DNA of 64,000 bases from Unio delphinus (lineage: Eukaryota > Mollusca > Bivalvia > Unionida > Unionidae), in the NCBI GenBank assembly GCA_029339505.1, contig JAQISU010000022.1, forward strand, positions 20,695,001 to 20,759,000, written 5' to 3'. Below are positions 48,876-60,744 of this stretch, piece after piece. Within the stretch, counting starts at the first letter, position 1; every line of letters starts with the position of its first letter. Made by a program: the position numbers and the translations under genes. The notes under the pieces are model-generated. The model was not told where the DNA came from, did no database searches, and was given only the letters and a program-made list of their open reading frames with translations.

Positions 48876-50744
48876 ATTTGCTGGAAAAGTAACTATGCAG
48901 TATGATTCAAACACCGTTTGAAAAGCTAATCAAGAAAAAGAGGAACATCAAAGAAAATAGCCATGTCTCTGGGTACCTGATTTGAAGCATTTCACTTTTA
49001 AAAATGAACTAAATGTCAGCAGTACATGTCAATTTTTACTAAAAGTGCTGTTTCAATTGGAGGTTTAGCTGCTAAGAAAAACTTTAATATCAAAAGAATT
49101 TATAAGAAAAATGTATCATCTAACAAGAACGTTTGCATTTCTTATCCAGACTTTGGACAAATGTTGACATTTTTTCAACTGTATATACATTTCTTCCAAA
49201 TGTTTTTTTTAAAAAACTTGCAAAATCATTTTGAAAGGGCTGAGAAAAGAAAATGAAATAAAAACTAACCCCAAGTTGAAATCACCTGAAAGAATTGATA
49301 GCACCAACATGACCTAATCCTATTTAAAAAGCACTCTTAAAATATGGATAGCCCCCTGAGATCATGCATTGGTGAGAGTGAGTGACCTCCAAATGAGGTA
49401 ACATAAATATTGTTTTCCATATAAAATTATGCTAAGTATTTTAAAGCACTGGCCAATCAGAGAGATGACTACTGAGTAGCCCAGTATAACAGAATCATTA
49501 GTTTCAATGCATCATTTATTTTTTGGTGCTAGCATGTGATAACATATATCTGTTGATGCAATTTTCTTCAGGAAAAGATGTCAGAACATGGTCCCAGACA
49601 CCAAGACTCTAATTGGCAGGCATTCGATTCATCGATACACTGCTGATGAAATCAGTCAAGATGGGCAGGCAATTTCCTCTGGATGTCGTAAAGCAACTAC
49701 TAAAGATCTTCTACAGAGAGCTGAAGGAGGGAAAACAATCACAACGAGGTGAGACGAAATGCTTCAAAGACTCATTCAACCATCAATGAAACACTTCAAT
49801 ACTGACCCTGTCTCTTGTAAATGGTCATTCCAATTGGCAGGCCCATCCTTACTGTAGCTACAGACTATAGGATGCAGAGAACTGCACTGGCATGAGCAGT
49901 GCATTGGCATGAGCAGTGCATTGGCATGAGCAGTGCAATTCTCAGAACTTAAGCATGTTCTCTATTAATCAACCAACCCAACCAGCATCTCCTGTCTAAT
50001 GTGCTAGAGTCAATCCAGAGCACAGATTGTCCTGAGAAACAATTTCCACGCTCACAGAAACCCAATCAGTTAGTGATCTCATTGCCATCTTAGAACTTGA
50101 AGGATGAACAGAATACAGTACATAACAATGATCAAACAAAATATCACATTTACATAATACACTTTCATACTCATTCAAAATGTTTGTATTTTTCCGCATG
50201 TCAGTCTAATGAAACCCATAATACAACTTTATTAGTTCTTGTCTGTCAAATGAATAAAATCATGTGATGATTTCTTATCTATGCTTCCTTAGCAGTTTAT
50301 GTTTCCTATGAAAGCCCATTAACAAAATTATTATCAATTTTGCTATTCAACTGAATTTTTTAAAATACAGTTTATAATAAAGAAAAAGAGAGTAATCACT
50401 TTTAATGAATAATTAATAAAATCAAGGAACTTTTTTTAAAAAAAATTTTAATATTTAAATTTTGGTGGATCAACATTTAAATAATTTTTTTTCAGAGAGA
50501 AATATGCTTTAAACTTTTCAAAGCCTGTCATAAATGCATCTGACTGATTTTCAGAATGGTGAAAAACTGCATAAACACTATCGTTTATACATTTTACCCT
50601 GAAACTAATCTAAGGCCGACATTGATATTAAGATGAAAAAGAGTTTAAACAGTGCCAAGGTTGAATAGCGTTCCTGAAACAACTTCACATCATCAAGTCA
50701 CTGGTGAAGTGGTAATTGACACATTTAAATCTGGATCAAGCCCA
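48876..50744. other. Intergenic sequence, one exon-like segment
   Basis: See the separate entry at 49572-49748. A 22-bp word (GGCATGAGCAGTGCATT) is repeated three times at about 49890-49940. Nothing else was recognised. Confidence 0.4.
49572..49748 (+). other. Exon-like segment of unknown identity
   Basis: A stretch bounded by TTTTCTTCAG and by ACGAG|GTGAGA has one fully open frame of 58 codons, reading KRCQNMVPDTKTLIGRHSIH and later GCRKATTKDLLQRAEGG. Base composition is richer than its surroundings. I do not recognise the peptide. It could be an orphan exon of an unrecognised plus-strand gene, a retroelement remnant or chance. Confidence 0.2.
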
Positions 50745-51485
50745 TTATGTCTTTGGAGTAGTAAGCCAACCTTGTAGGTCACTTTTCACTTTGGAGTAGT
50801 AAGCCAACCTTGTAGGTCACTTTTCACTTTGGAGTAGTAAGCCAAGCTTGTAGATCATGTTTCACATCACAGTTCTCTTTGGAGTAGTAAGCCAATCTTG
50901 TAGGTCACTTTTCACTTTGGAGTAGTAAGCCAAGCTTGTAGTTAACATTTCACTTTGGAGTAGTAAACCAAGATTGTAGGTCACATTTCACTTTGGAGTA
51001 GTAAGCCATGCTTGTAGGTCACATTTCTCTTTGGAGTAGTGAGCCAAGCTTGTAGGTTACTTTTCACTTTGGAGTAGTAAGCCAAGCTTGTAGATAACAT
51101 TTCACTTTGGAATAGTAAGCCAAGACTGTAGGTCACATTTCACTTTGGAGTAGTAAGCCAAGCTTGTAGGTCACATTTCACTTTGGAGTAGTAAACCAAG
51201 CTTGTAGGTCACATTTTACTTTGGAGTAGTAAGCCAAGCTTGTAGGTCACATTTCACTTTGGAGTAGTAAACCAAGCTTGTAGGTCACATTTTACTTTGG
51301 AGTAGTAAGCCAAGCTTGTAGGTCACATTTCACTTTGGAGTAGTAAACCAAGCTTGTAGGTCACATTTTACTTCGAGTAGTGTTATTAGTAAACCAAGCT
51401 TGTAGGTCACATTTCACTTTGGAGTAGCAAGCCAAGCTTGTAGGTCACATTTCACTTAGAAGCCAAGATTGTAGGTCACATGCTG
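50745..51485. repeat. 38-bp tandem repeat, about 18 units
   Basis: Unit ACTTTGGAGTAGTAAGCCAA GCTTGTAGGTCACATTTC. Variants AAACCAAG and AAGCCAAG alternate at about 51150-51360, giving a dimeric higher-order pattern. Confidence 0.97.
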
Positions 51486-51624
51486 TGGTTATACCTGCTC
51501 AACTAAATGTAATTTGGCCCCAGTATATCAGGGCTTCATAAATTTGAAATAAGTCAACTTGAGCTTGTTGCAGGAGTTGGACAATTGTATTTGTAAACTC
51601 CTGATAATGCCACTGACATTAGAA

Positions 51625-51835
51625 TTCATCTAAATAATAATCATCTATCACTAAAGTGGTATGACAGCTTAAATCACAATCATCTATTGATAAAGTGGTA
51701 TCATAGCTTAAATCACAACTGTCTATTGCTAAAGTGGTATGACAGCTTAAATCACAATTGTCTATCATTAAAGTGGTATCACAGCTTAAATCACAATCAT
51801 GTATCGCTAAAGTGGTTTGACAGTTTAAATCACAA
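51625..51835. repeat. 39-bp tandem repeat, about 5 units
   Basis: Unit TCTATCACTAAAGTGGTATG ACAGCTTAAATCACAATCA. Confidence 0.95.
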
Positions 51836-51839
51836 TTAA

Positions 51840-52243
51840 AAGTCTACTAGCATGAAGGATAAAGCATAGTACATTTATAAAATCTACTAACATGAAGGAT
51901 AAAGCATAGTACATTTATAAAATCTACTAACATGAAGGATAAAGCATAGTACATTTATAAAATCTACTAACATGAAGGATAAAGCATAGTACATTTATAA
52001 AATCTACTAACATGAAGGATAAAGCATAGTACATTTATAAAATCTACTAACATGAAGGATAAAGCATAGTACATTTATAAAATCTACTAACATGAAGGAT
52101 AAAGCATAGTACATTTATAAAATCTACTAACATGAAGGATAAAGCATAGTACATTTATAAAATCTACTAACATGAAGGATAAAGCATAGTACATTTATAA
52201 AATCTACTAACATGAAGGATAAAGCATAGTACATTTATAAAAT
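51840..52243. repeat. 40-bp tandem repeat, about 10 near-identical units
   Basis: Unit AATCTACTAACATGAAGGAT AAAGCATAGTACATTTATAA. The units are almost perfectly identical, so the array is recent or actively homogenised. It directly abuts the 39-bp array. Confidence 0.98.
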
Positions 52244-52884
52244 CAATGAGAAGGGCAATCATACTCTTCTTTTTGTTGCTGCTAATAAGAACTCAAAACA
52301 GGAAATACTAACCAGTGGAATCTCATATAATGTAACTGGAATTGCTTGTAAGTAGATTTAATGTTGGCCTCTGGGTAAGCCAATGAAAAGTGAATAACTT
52401 GAATAACAGTGCTCAAAAAATCTGATAGCCTGATGTATGTAGCCCCTCATGTATTCTAAGTTATGTGCCCAACAAGCTTGTCACACACAAAAATTAAATT
52501 CACTGACATTTATTTTCAAGATGGATCTTGTTAAAAGACTATTAAATTAATTTTTATACCCAAGTATGCCACTTACATTTATGAAAATCGTCTAATTATC
52601 ATATTTCTATCCAAATCTACAAACTGTTCAAAGCCAAGTATGTCATTTATGAATGGGGAACAAACTGCCTGGATTACTTTCACTAGTGCTGACATGGCTT
52701 TAACATACAGGTGGTTAGAAACCAATTTTGAATATTTATGAACCAGTCCATCAGATACCAGAACTTAGTCAGCAATTTTGATGCAATAAAAAAAATGATG
52801 CATAGCTGAATAATTCAACAATGTTTAGCGTGTATACACAAGCTATTACTTCATTACTTTATTGTTGTAATCTGGACAGTTTGT

Positions 52885-52921
52885 AAGAATAAGAATAAGA
52901 ATAAGAATAAGAATAAGAATA
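52885..52921. repeat. (AATAAG)n microsatellite
   Basis: About six AATAAG hexamers, followed by a sequence with GGACTTTATATAGTGCCTAC, possibly the end of a decayed retroelement. Confidence 0.9.
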
Positions 52922-53834
52922 ATGAGGACTTTATATAGTGCCTACCGAGGTCTCGGAAAACACTTGAAAGAGTACATAATAAAAACATGTTGCAATAGCT
53001 GGGCAGCAGGTTCAAAGACCGACTAGCAGCTTGTGTGGGAAATGTGCTGAAATTTACAATGACTGAATTCTGAGACAGAAAAATCCGGAAATGTACATAG
53101 GGTTAATATAAGAGTACACCAAAACTTGAGCTTCCAATTGTGGTGTTCATTTCTGATTGAAGCAAAATAGTGTGTGCAACCTCGAAATCAAGTCTTGATG
53201 ACTTGAACTAAACATCGCTTGGAAATTTGGATAAGTATTTTGGGGTTAAATGGCAAACTGACAATGACTTTAATGAGATTCAGAATAGTGCTCAAGTTTC
53301 TAGAACTGACAGTTTGGATGGAATAGTAGTCAAGTGTAAGAAAGTGTGTGATGACTGGCTTGGTGTCTGGAATACAAACATTCCTTGGATTGACAAATTT
53401 CAGTCTCACCCTTAAGGACAAACAAGAGTTATACCACTGTCAGACTATTCTGCGCATCTAAAATAACCAATATTGGCCCAAAACCCAGCCAATGAAAATA
53501 AAATTATGCAATGTTTACCAATTGAAAAGCGGCAATTGTCACCAGAATATTATATTCAAAATAATACTAAGTTTGGACATACCTCCCCTATGTTTCCACT
53601 ACTCGAAATATAGTGGTCTATTCTTTGCATGGCTTTGAAAAAATGTTACTTTTGCTTGTGGGTCTCATTGTTTACCAAAATGGGAGTCCTGGACTCCTAG
53701 TTTTATAATCCAAGCGAGACCTTTGACCTAATCTTCAGAAGCTATAAATGCTTTACAACATATATAATGATGTGACTAAAAAAACAAAACATCATGAAAT
53801 TAGAAAACAAAAAATGCTGAAAATATTTAAGGTA

Positions 53835-53985
53835 GAAAACATTATTAGGTCTTTTAAGTTTGTTCTTGCAGTCAATAAAGGTGAGTTTTAAGAGCACTCT
53901 TGAAATTAATCACTTTGTCTTAGTGTCAAATTTTAATGGGCAATTCATTCCATGTTGCTGGGCACCGGTATGCTATGCAAAAGAA
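53835..53985 (-). mobile_element. CR1-like LINE, 3' end fragment
   Basis: Minus-strand motifs WNELPIKI, then FKSALKTHLY and LQEQT, match the fragment at 2451-2578. The flank downstream of the stop (GACCTAATAATGTTTTC) is also shared. In-frame stops are present. Confidence 0.7.
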
Positions 53986-56900
53986 CGTTGTCCATATGAC
54001 TTCATTTTCAATGTGGGAACAATGAGTATAAGATTGTTAGAAGAGGAGCATAAGTATCTTGCTGGTGTATACACATGGGTGAGGCCAGATAGGTATGTTG
54101 GACTGGAGTCAGTCAGTGAAATGTAGCACAGAGAACAAATTTTGTGTTTGATTCTGGAACGAATGGATAGCCTGTGTAGGTTACAGAGAAGCAAAGAGGT
54201 GTGCTCTGATCATGGCACTCTAAGGATGATCCGAACAGCTGTGTGAGCTAATTGTGCTAATTTGCATATGCCAAATGCTGGATGTTTTTAGATGTATTGT
54301 CAGTAATAAAGGGACCACATATTACTTAATTGGCTGACAACAGCTAGGAGATGTGTTTGAAGACTGCAGAGGGTGAACCCATTGTGCTAATTTGCATAGA
54401 TATGATCAGAATGTGGAACAACCCAATCTAGATAAATCAGAGAGATGCAAGATACATGTAGTAGAGCAAAAGTTATTACATATCATTACTATGAATAAGA
54501 ATATGTAAACCATTTGTATTATAGATTTTTGACAGGATTGTGAACAGCATCAATGTTTCGTTGAAGTTGGATTTTAATGCATATATAAACAGCAAAGTGT
54601 GATTATTTAAAATGTCAGAATAGTGATTAAGTTTGAATCATTTTAAGAGCTGATTTAGACAACTATTAGCAAAATCCAGCAAAATCAAATTCAGAAGCCC
54701 AAATGGAGGAGTTTTTCCAAACAATGTTTAAAGCAAAAATAAGGGGTGAAAACCATTCATTCTTTGCACATACTGCCAACATATCGACATATATCAACTT
54801 CATTCTGATCAGGATTTGCTCAGAGAATCCAGCAGAGAGGTTTGAACACTACTACCATACAGTGTCTATAGAACAAGTCACATGGCTCATGTAGGTATTC
54901 AACACCGACTACTGCAGTAAGGAGTGTCAATTTTTAGAATTTGATTCCATATATACCTTTAAGTGACAATTATTTACTTCATTTGCATTCCTATAGATAC
55001 TTATTCTTTTGGAAGGTCATTATTCAGATGCCTCAAGATGTGCGTATGGCAAAATCAATTCAATGTTAAAAAATACAGAACATTTTGGACGAAATGAACC
55101 TAACAGTGTGATCCAGTTCACAAAGATGTCACAATGAAATCTAGGCATATTGGTAAACAAATTCATGTTACCCTTGATTGTGACAATTCCACATTATGCA
55201 CTCTTATTCTCGTCCAATTTTAGTACATCATCTACATGGCTACTATTGTAAATGTCAATAGCAATAGATAACTCTCATCTAGTAGTTTATTGGTGACACT
55301 TGAGGTACAAACCATTCAGGATTGAATAGAATTTGGCTAAATTTTAATTTAGAATTTTAGAATGAGTAAATGCGCATACATGAGGTGACTTGTACTTTAG
55401 TGAGTGTAGCGATGAACACTTATTACACCTACATTACCTTCAAACTCCCCATTTAATTTATATTTGATTAGCGAATGCAACGTTGTGTGACAAATAATAA
55501 TTAGTAATATAAAAAAGAGGACATTTTGAGAATTTGGAAACTGGATTCCGGGCTTGTGGAATTAAAGCTAGGGCTTGTGATTTTATTTTTTAATCAACAG
55601 CTCTGGGCAAGTCTAAAAAAAGTTTTTGAGCACTGTCTATGACAAAATCCTTTCCAAAAAGTAGCATTCTTTTCTCTATTACTGCTCAACAAAAGTTGAA
55701 GATTTCTAAATTGATTAAACACACCAAAAACGAATATTATTACTATTAGAGATCAATGAGAGGAAAACCGTCGCGAAATTATATAACACCAAGTAATTGT
55801 TACAAAAGCCCTTTTTCACTTGCTTCATTTTTTATATATATGTAAGTTTGCGATTTCTCAGACAATAAAGTTATATTATTTCTTTTCACTGATTAATGAA
55901 TGCGTATATTAAGACACCGGCAGAAGTTCAAAACTAATTCAATATATACCAAAACTATCGAGTTCCGTAATCTGTCACTGCTCAAACAAGGCGCAATAAT
56001 GTGTAAACAATAATGCACTGCTCCGGATCAACTTGAATGTTAATAAAGTCAAGAACCACTTTCGATCTTTCTATTCATCAAACATCACGTTTTCAAAAAA
56101 TAAAGAATTTTACTGAATTTTATAAGAATGCTGATACCATTATTTTTCCTTCAAATTTTGTTTTTAAAGAATACGTGCCAAATCCATTTTCGGTCTGCTC
56201 TAGTCCTACATATAAGACTCGACGCTGATATTTTTGCTTGGGGCGTCAAACAAAATCAACATGTGCTATGTCTTAAAGGTAAGACTAAGTCTGCTCATGC
56301 CGACGCTGTCTGGAGTTCAACGCCCATAACATACACGGCCCATTCCTGAGTCGGACCACCCTAAAAATCGTATCATTACAAATTCAGTACAAACCATAAA
56401 AGAATCCATTCCATACATGTTCAGTTTAAGAGAAAGTCGCTGTGCCCACGCCTTAGGTTGGTATCGTCCAAAAATGTCCACCTACTTTAACTTTGATTAT
56501 GCCGTATGCATTCTCGGAGAATGTAAATAATCATCTTCTAAAGATTAGTGGTGTATGATACTCGAAATGAAAGTGAATAATTAAAAGTTGACAATTGATG
56601 TACGACTCGAGAAAGAAAAAAAAAAACTTTTCAAGCTATATGATTCGCAACTTTAAATGAAATCATTTGCATTTATGAATTATTTTTGCATAGCATTTTC
56701 GTGTCACTCAGAGACCTAAACTTATGAGCGTATAAAGAACGTAGATCGCTGATTGGCTGAAAATAATTAAGTGGAAAGGGAAGCCACCGTATTGTGTAAG
56801 CTGTACGCCTTAGTGGACTTGTAGCTATTTTTAATTATATCGCTGTCGTCGGACAGGTACCATTGGATTAAACGGGGAGATTTCAACAATATGTTTCTGA

Positions 56901-57099
56901 CCATGTGAAATATTACGTTTTGACTTAGATTTAAGTGTAACGTTTTAAAATGTTTACAATATGTTATTTATCATTATTTCCAGATACTAAAAGATGCAGG
57001 TGAGGTACAGTGGTAGCTCGAGAGGGTACTATCCCCTGGATGCCAGGCGAATAGGACGCCATCTTATTGTACAGGAGTCAATTCTTCAAAACAAAAACT
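53986..57099. other. Intergenic sequence, no recognised gene
   Basis: 55900-56900 is relatively CpG-rich and contains an inverted CCAAT box (GATTGGCTGA at about 56750-56759). It could hold a promoter or noncoding first exon for the plus-strand gene, but this is speculation. Short frames at 53860-54126, 54703-54894 and 56037-56349 are unsupported. Confidence 0.35.
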
Positions 57100-58045
57100 T
57101 ATATTTCGGATGGGGAGGGGGAGTAGAATGAACGAACAAGCATTTTACTGGCCTCAACTGAAAGATATTTGCGAATGGAGCTGACGCGTCTCAGCTCAAA
57201 AAAAAAAATATATGCAGCCTTGCATTTGTTAATGACATGTTGGTGCAATGTGAGAGTACTGTTCAGAGTCACACCTAGGTTTCGTACTGACTGTGTGAAT
57301 TTATTGTTGGTGTTGCTCATATTTATTGTTTGGGGTAAATGATGTGCACGAGAAAGTCTTTGTGTTGTGATCAGAATGGTGTCAGTTTTATCATCATTCA
57401 TCTGCAGCTTGTTACATGTGAACCATGATTTCACATCAGAAATTCACCTCTCTTCTCCATGGATGGTAGCATAAACTTCAGTTGGGTGGCTAGACTTGAT
57501 ACAATTTGTGTCATGTTGACTAAGTAGGACTTGAAGCACAGTACGGCTGTATTGTGAATGCCAAAAATATTCTGGAGACGGGGAAGTAATATATCATGTT
57601 CTATTGTGTCAAATGATGCAGACAATCAAAGAGGGTGAGGACCGTAATCTTTCCGTTATCCAAAGCAGAGATAATGTCATTAACTACAATCAGAACAGTA
57701 GTTTTAGTACTACTGTAGCAAGGGCGGTATGAAGACTGTACATTGCTTTAAAAAAAATTAAGATGAGATACAAGATGGGTTACAACAACTTTTTCTAAGA
57801 TTATGTTTATATGAACGGGAGATTGGAAACTGGGCGGTAGTTCTTTAAATCTTTATGGTCGAGTTTTGTTTCCTTCAGCAGAGGCTTTTACAATGGCAGT
57901 TTTGAGAAATGATGGGAATTCACTGCATGAGAGAGATATAGTAATAACATCAGTTAGTGAAGGCAATATTGGATCTAAGCACTCGAGCAGCAATGATGTT
58001 GGAATTGGATCAAGTTCATGTGACTTTGGTGCACTCTTCATACAA
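57100..58045 (-). mobile_element. CR1-like LINE, RT region with active-site deletion
   Basis: The minus-strand translation contains DPIPTSLLLECLDPILPSLT, then FPSFLKTAIVKA, SSYRPCYSST, FDTIEHDILLPRLQ, FKSYLVNMTQIV, KSWFTCNKLQMNDDKTDTIL and NLGVTLNSTLTLHQHV. It is the same family as 9060-9400. The section with [10 protein letters not shown] and YTDD is missing, and the frame is broken. Confidence 0.88.
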
Positions 58046-58778
58046 TCGTACGTACTAAATCCAAAGAAACAGGTTCAAATGCTGCTAACGGTTGTCGCTG
58101 AATTCTGTATCGCAATAATCACGTTTTTTAATACGCTGAGTATGCATTTTGTTCGTTAATATTTTCCAGATTTTCAAAGGTTAGAACGTCTAAACAATAA
58201 GTTGGTATACTATTAAGAGATTTTAAACGCGAACTACAAATTCAACGATAACACCAAAATACATTTTAACGTCGCGTTATTTATCAATAACTGTTTTCAC
58301 AATCTTTATTTGTTAAGCATTTTTACGAATCTTTGGGCTTAAAGCAAGTAACAGAAAAGAGCGCAAATGAATACGTTTGTAAAATTCAGCCAATAGTTTA
58401 TTCTCCCAGAACATAAAGTGTAAATATAACTTGCAGTATTGTGAACTAAATCCCAATTAGTCCTAAACGTGCTAGCACACGTCCAAAAGTATAGTATCCC
58501 GAATGAATTCCGGTGGTGTGTTAAATGAATTCCAACTTTGAATGTAGAACAGTCTTAATGGATATGGAACTCAAAACTGGAAAATGTTAACCCCCAAATA
58601 CTAATGATCTTAAAATATAATCTAAAATCATTGACACGAATTAGATATGTAATATGTTATTTACATAAAAATAACATTATCCAGGTAGACTCAAATCCTA
58701 CCATCAATTATGGACAAACGTCAATTAAACAATACAAAATTAAATATAGATATTTACAATTAGGGACAAAAGCCTATG

Positions 58779-58820
<42 letters not shown>

Positions 58821-59255
58821 GTTCTGAATTCCTCTAGACATTTATGAAGAACTAACTATACAAAATTTAAGAGCTGAAAATCAGATTTACAAATTCACAA
58901 AGTATACTAGGGAAAGTAGGAATATGCAATAAAAATTTTAAAAATCAGATATGTGTTCCAATTTTTACTTATAATATTTCACATGGTCCGAATCAGCTTG
59001 AAATTTGGTCCGAATCGGTCTGTAATCTGGTCCAAATAAATAGTTTGGTTTCAATCAACCAGCATTCAATTAACAATTTTCGCCTTTCAAAATGGAACTA
59101 TATGGTTGCAGTTTATATACATCTAAAGATAGTGATTGCATTAAAAAAAAATATTGCATTGTCCCTATTTTATATGCCAGACTGATCATATGTCTGTAGA
59201 GATGGACGAATAGCTTCGAAGATTTAATTGCCATTTCTACGACAGCCACTCCATA
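58046..59255. other. Intergenic sequence with TA microsatellite
   Basis: A (TA)n run at 58779-58816. Otherwise nothing was recognised. Confidence 0.5.
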
Positions 59256-59581
59256 AACACGGTAATGTACAGTAATATGCATTAATGGAGATGAAAATAC
59301 AGTATTATAAAATAATTCATGTAATGAAGCAAGAAATAAATGGAACACCACTTGAATGTGCATTTAAAGAGACGTATGTCTGTATGTATGTATGTATGTA
59401 TGTATGTATGTATGTGTGTGTGTGTGTGTGTGTGTTTGTGTGTGTGTGTGGTCATTTATGACATTTCTGAAAGTGATTGCAAAATAAATTAACTTTGATC
59501 CCTGTCTGTCAATCTGTCTGTATTTACAGCACATGCAAATTCAGGAGCGGAGGGGAATGGGCAAATGTTCTCTGCCCCGTC

Positions 59582-59629
<48 letters not shown>

Positions 59630-59852
59630 GACTCCTAGAACGTGCAACATCAAGTTTTCATATTAATGTTATTGGATAAACATAATCAACAATAAACTGT
59701 ATGAAAAACGTGTATTCTGAAGTGACTCCATTCTTAAATCCCTTTTTCATTACTGTATTTTCATCTCCATTACTGTACATTACATCTGACCCTTGCCAAA
59801 TGGGGTGGCAAGGGTCAAGGGAAACTCGGACTATACATTACTGTGTTTAGTG
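59256..59852. repeat. Inverted repeat flanking GTAT/GT microsatellites
   Basis: The left arm, about 59256-59307 (GGTAATGTACAGTAAT ... GGAGATGAAAATACAGTA), is mirrored at 59747-59784 (TACTGTATTTTCATCTCCAT then TACTGTACATTAC) and again in part at 59835-59852. (GTAT)n/(GT)n runs lie between, at 59375-59452 and 59582-59628. A perfect 11-bp hairpin (GACCCTTGCCA, 59788-59798, with 59806-59816) sits in the right arm. Confidence 0.8.
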
Positions 59853-60348
59853 AGACCAGATTTTATACGCATATTCATGTTGTAAGCACGATATTTGGGC
59901 CATATTACTGTAAATGAGTACAGCAGAAACTACACATCTGAAAGATACCCTGTTAATTTCACAAATTTATTTGTATAGATGAAGCTGGGACGTCATTCAT
60001 TTGTTAATTTTCGTATATAGGCTACAGCAATTTTACAGCACTGGCAAATCCCCACCCCCTCCCATGACGTCCTTGACATGAAGCGCACATGATTATAATA
60101 ATTATTTTCATATATATATTCGATGCAATTGGTCATGTATTAAATCTAGCGGATATCATCTCATAGGGAATGATTAGTTTCGGTCACCGTATGTCTAGTG
60201 TATTGGGTGTCGTGCTCAATCGGTATATCCTACCAGGTTTTGTGTAGTTGTCCTAATCGAGTTTTGCAATATTTTTCATACTCAGCTGACTTATTTTGTC
60301 AACAAATATTAATCAAGTCACTGTTTTTATTACTTCTCTTTCTGAAGA
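59853..60348 (+). other. Upstream region of the ZDHHC24-like gene
   Basis: Likely promoter or 5' UTR. A polypyrimidine tract ends in TTTCTGAAG|AATG just before the start codon, so a 5'-UTR intron with acceptor at about 60346-60347 is possible. Confidence 0.4.
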
Positions 60349-60613
60349 ATGCTAAAATATTTTCCTAAAACAAGGACGGACATATTTGCTTTCGCTTTTA
60401 CTCTTGGTGGGATCCATGCTGTGATGATGTTGGAGTTGTTCTTCGTGTTACCATGGATTGTGGATCAACATCAACCTTATAGCAGCCTAAAATATTATTT
60501 CCATATTTTTGCTGCAATATTTCTCTACATTAATACTATTGGGAACTTGTGGAAAACCATTGTAACAGATACCTCCAATGGCTCAATTGTGTTGCCTTCC
60601 ATTTTAAAACCCG
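60349..60613 (+). CDS. ZDHHC24: ZDHHC24-like palmitoyltransferase, exon 1
   Basis: Codes 88 residues plus one base. It starts MLKYFPKTRTDIFAFAFTLG, with two hydrophobic membrane spans (about residues 12-36 and 47-65). It ends LPSILKPG at a CCG|GTATAA donor (phase 1). A TGA six bases upstream in frame supports the ATG. Exon 2 joins in phase at 63509. The family transfers palmitate to cysteines of membrane-associated proteins at Golgi or ER membranes. Confidence 0.88.
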
Positions 60614-60656
60614 GTATAATGATACAGAATATATTAACATATTAACTTGTATTTAG

Positions 60657-60744
<88 letters not shown>

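Noticed and set aside
50745..52243. CRISPR-like regular repeats
   Set aside because: Units are contiguous without unique spacers, and the DNA is from an animal; they are minisatellites.
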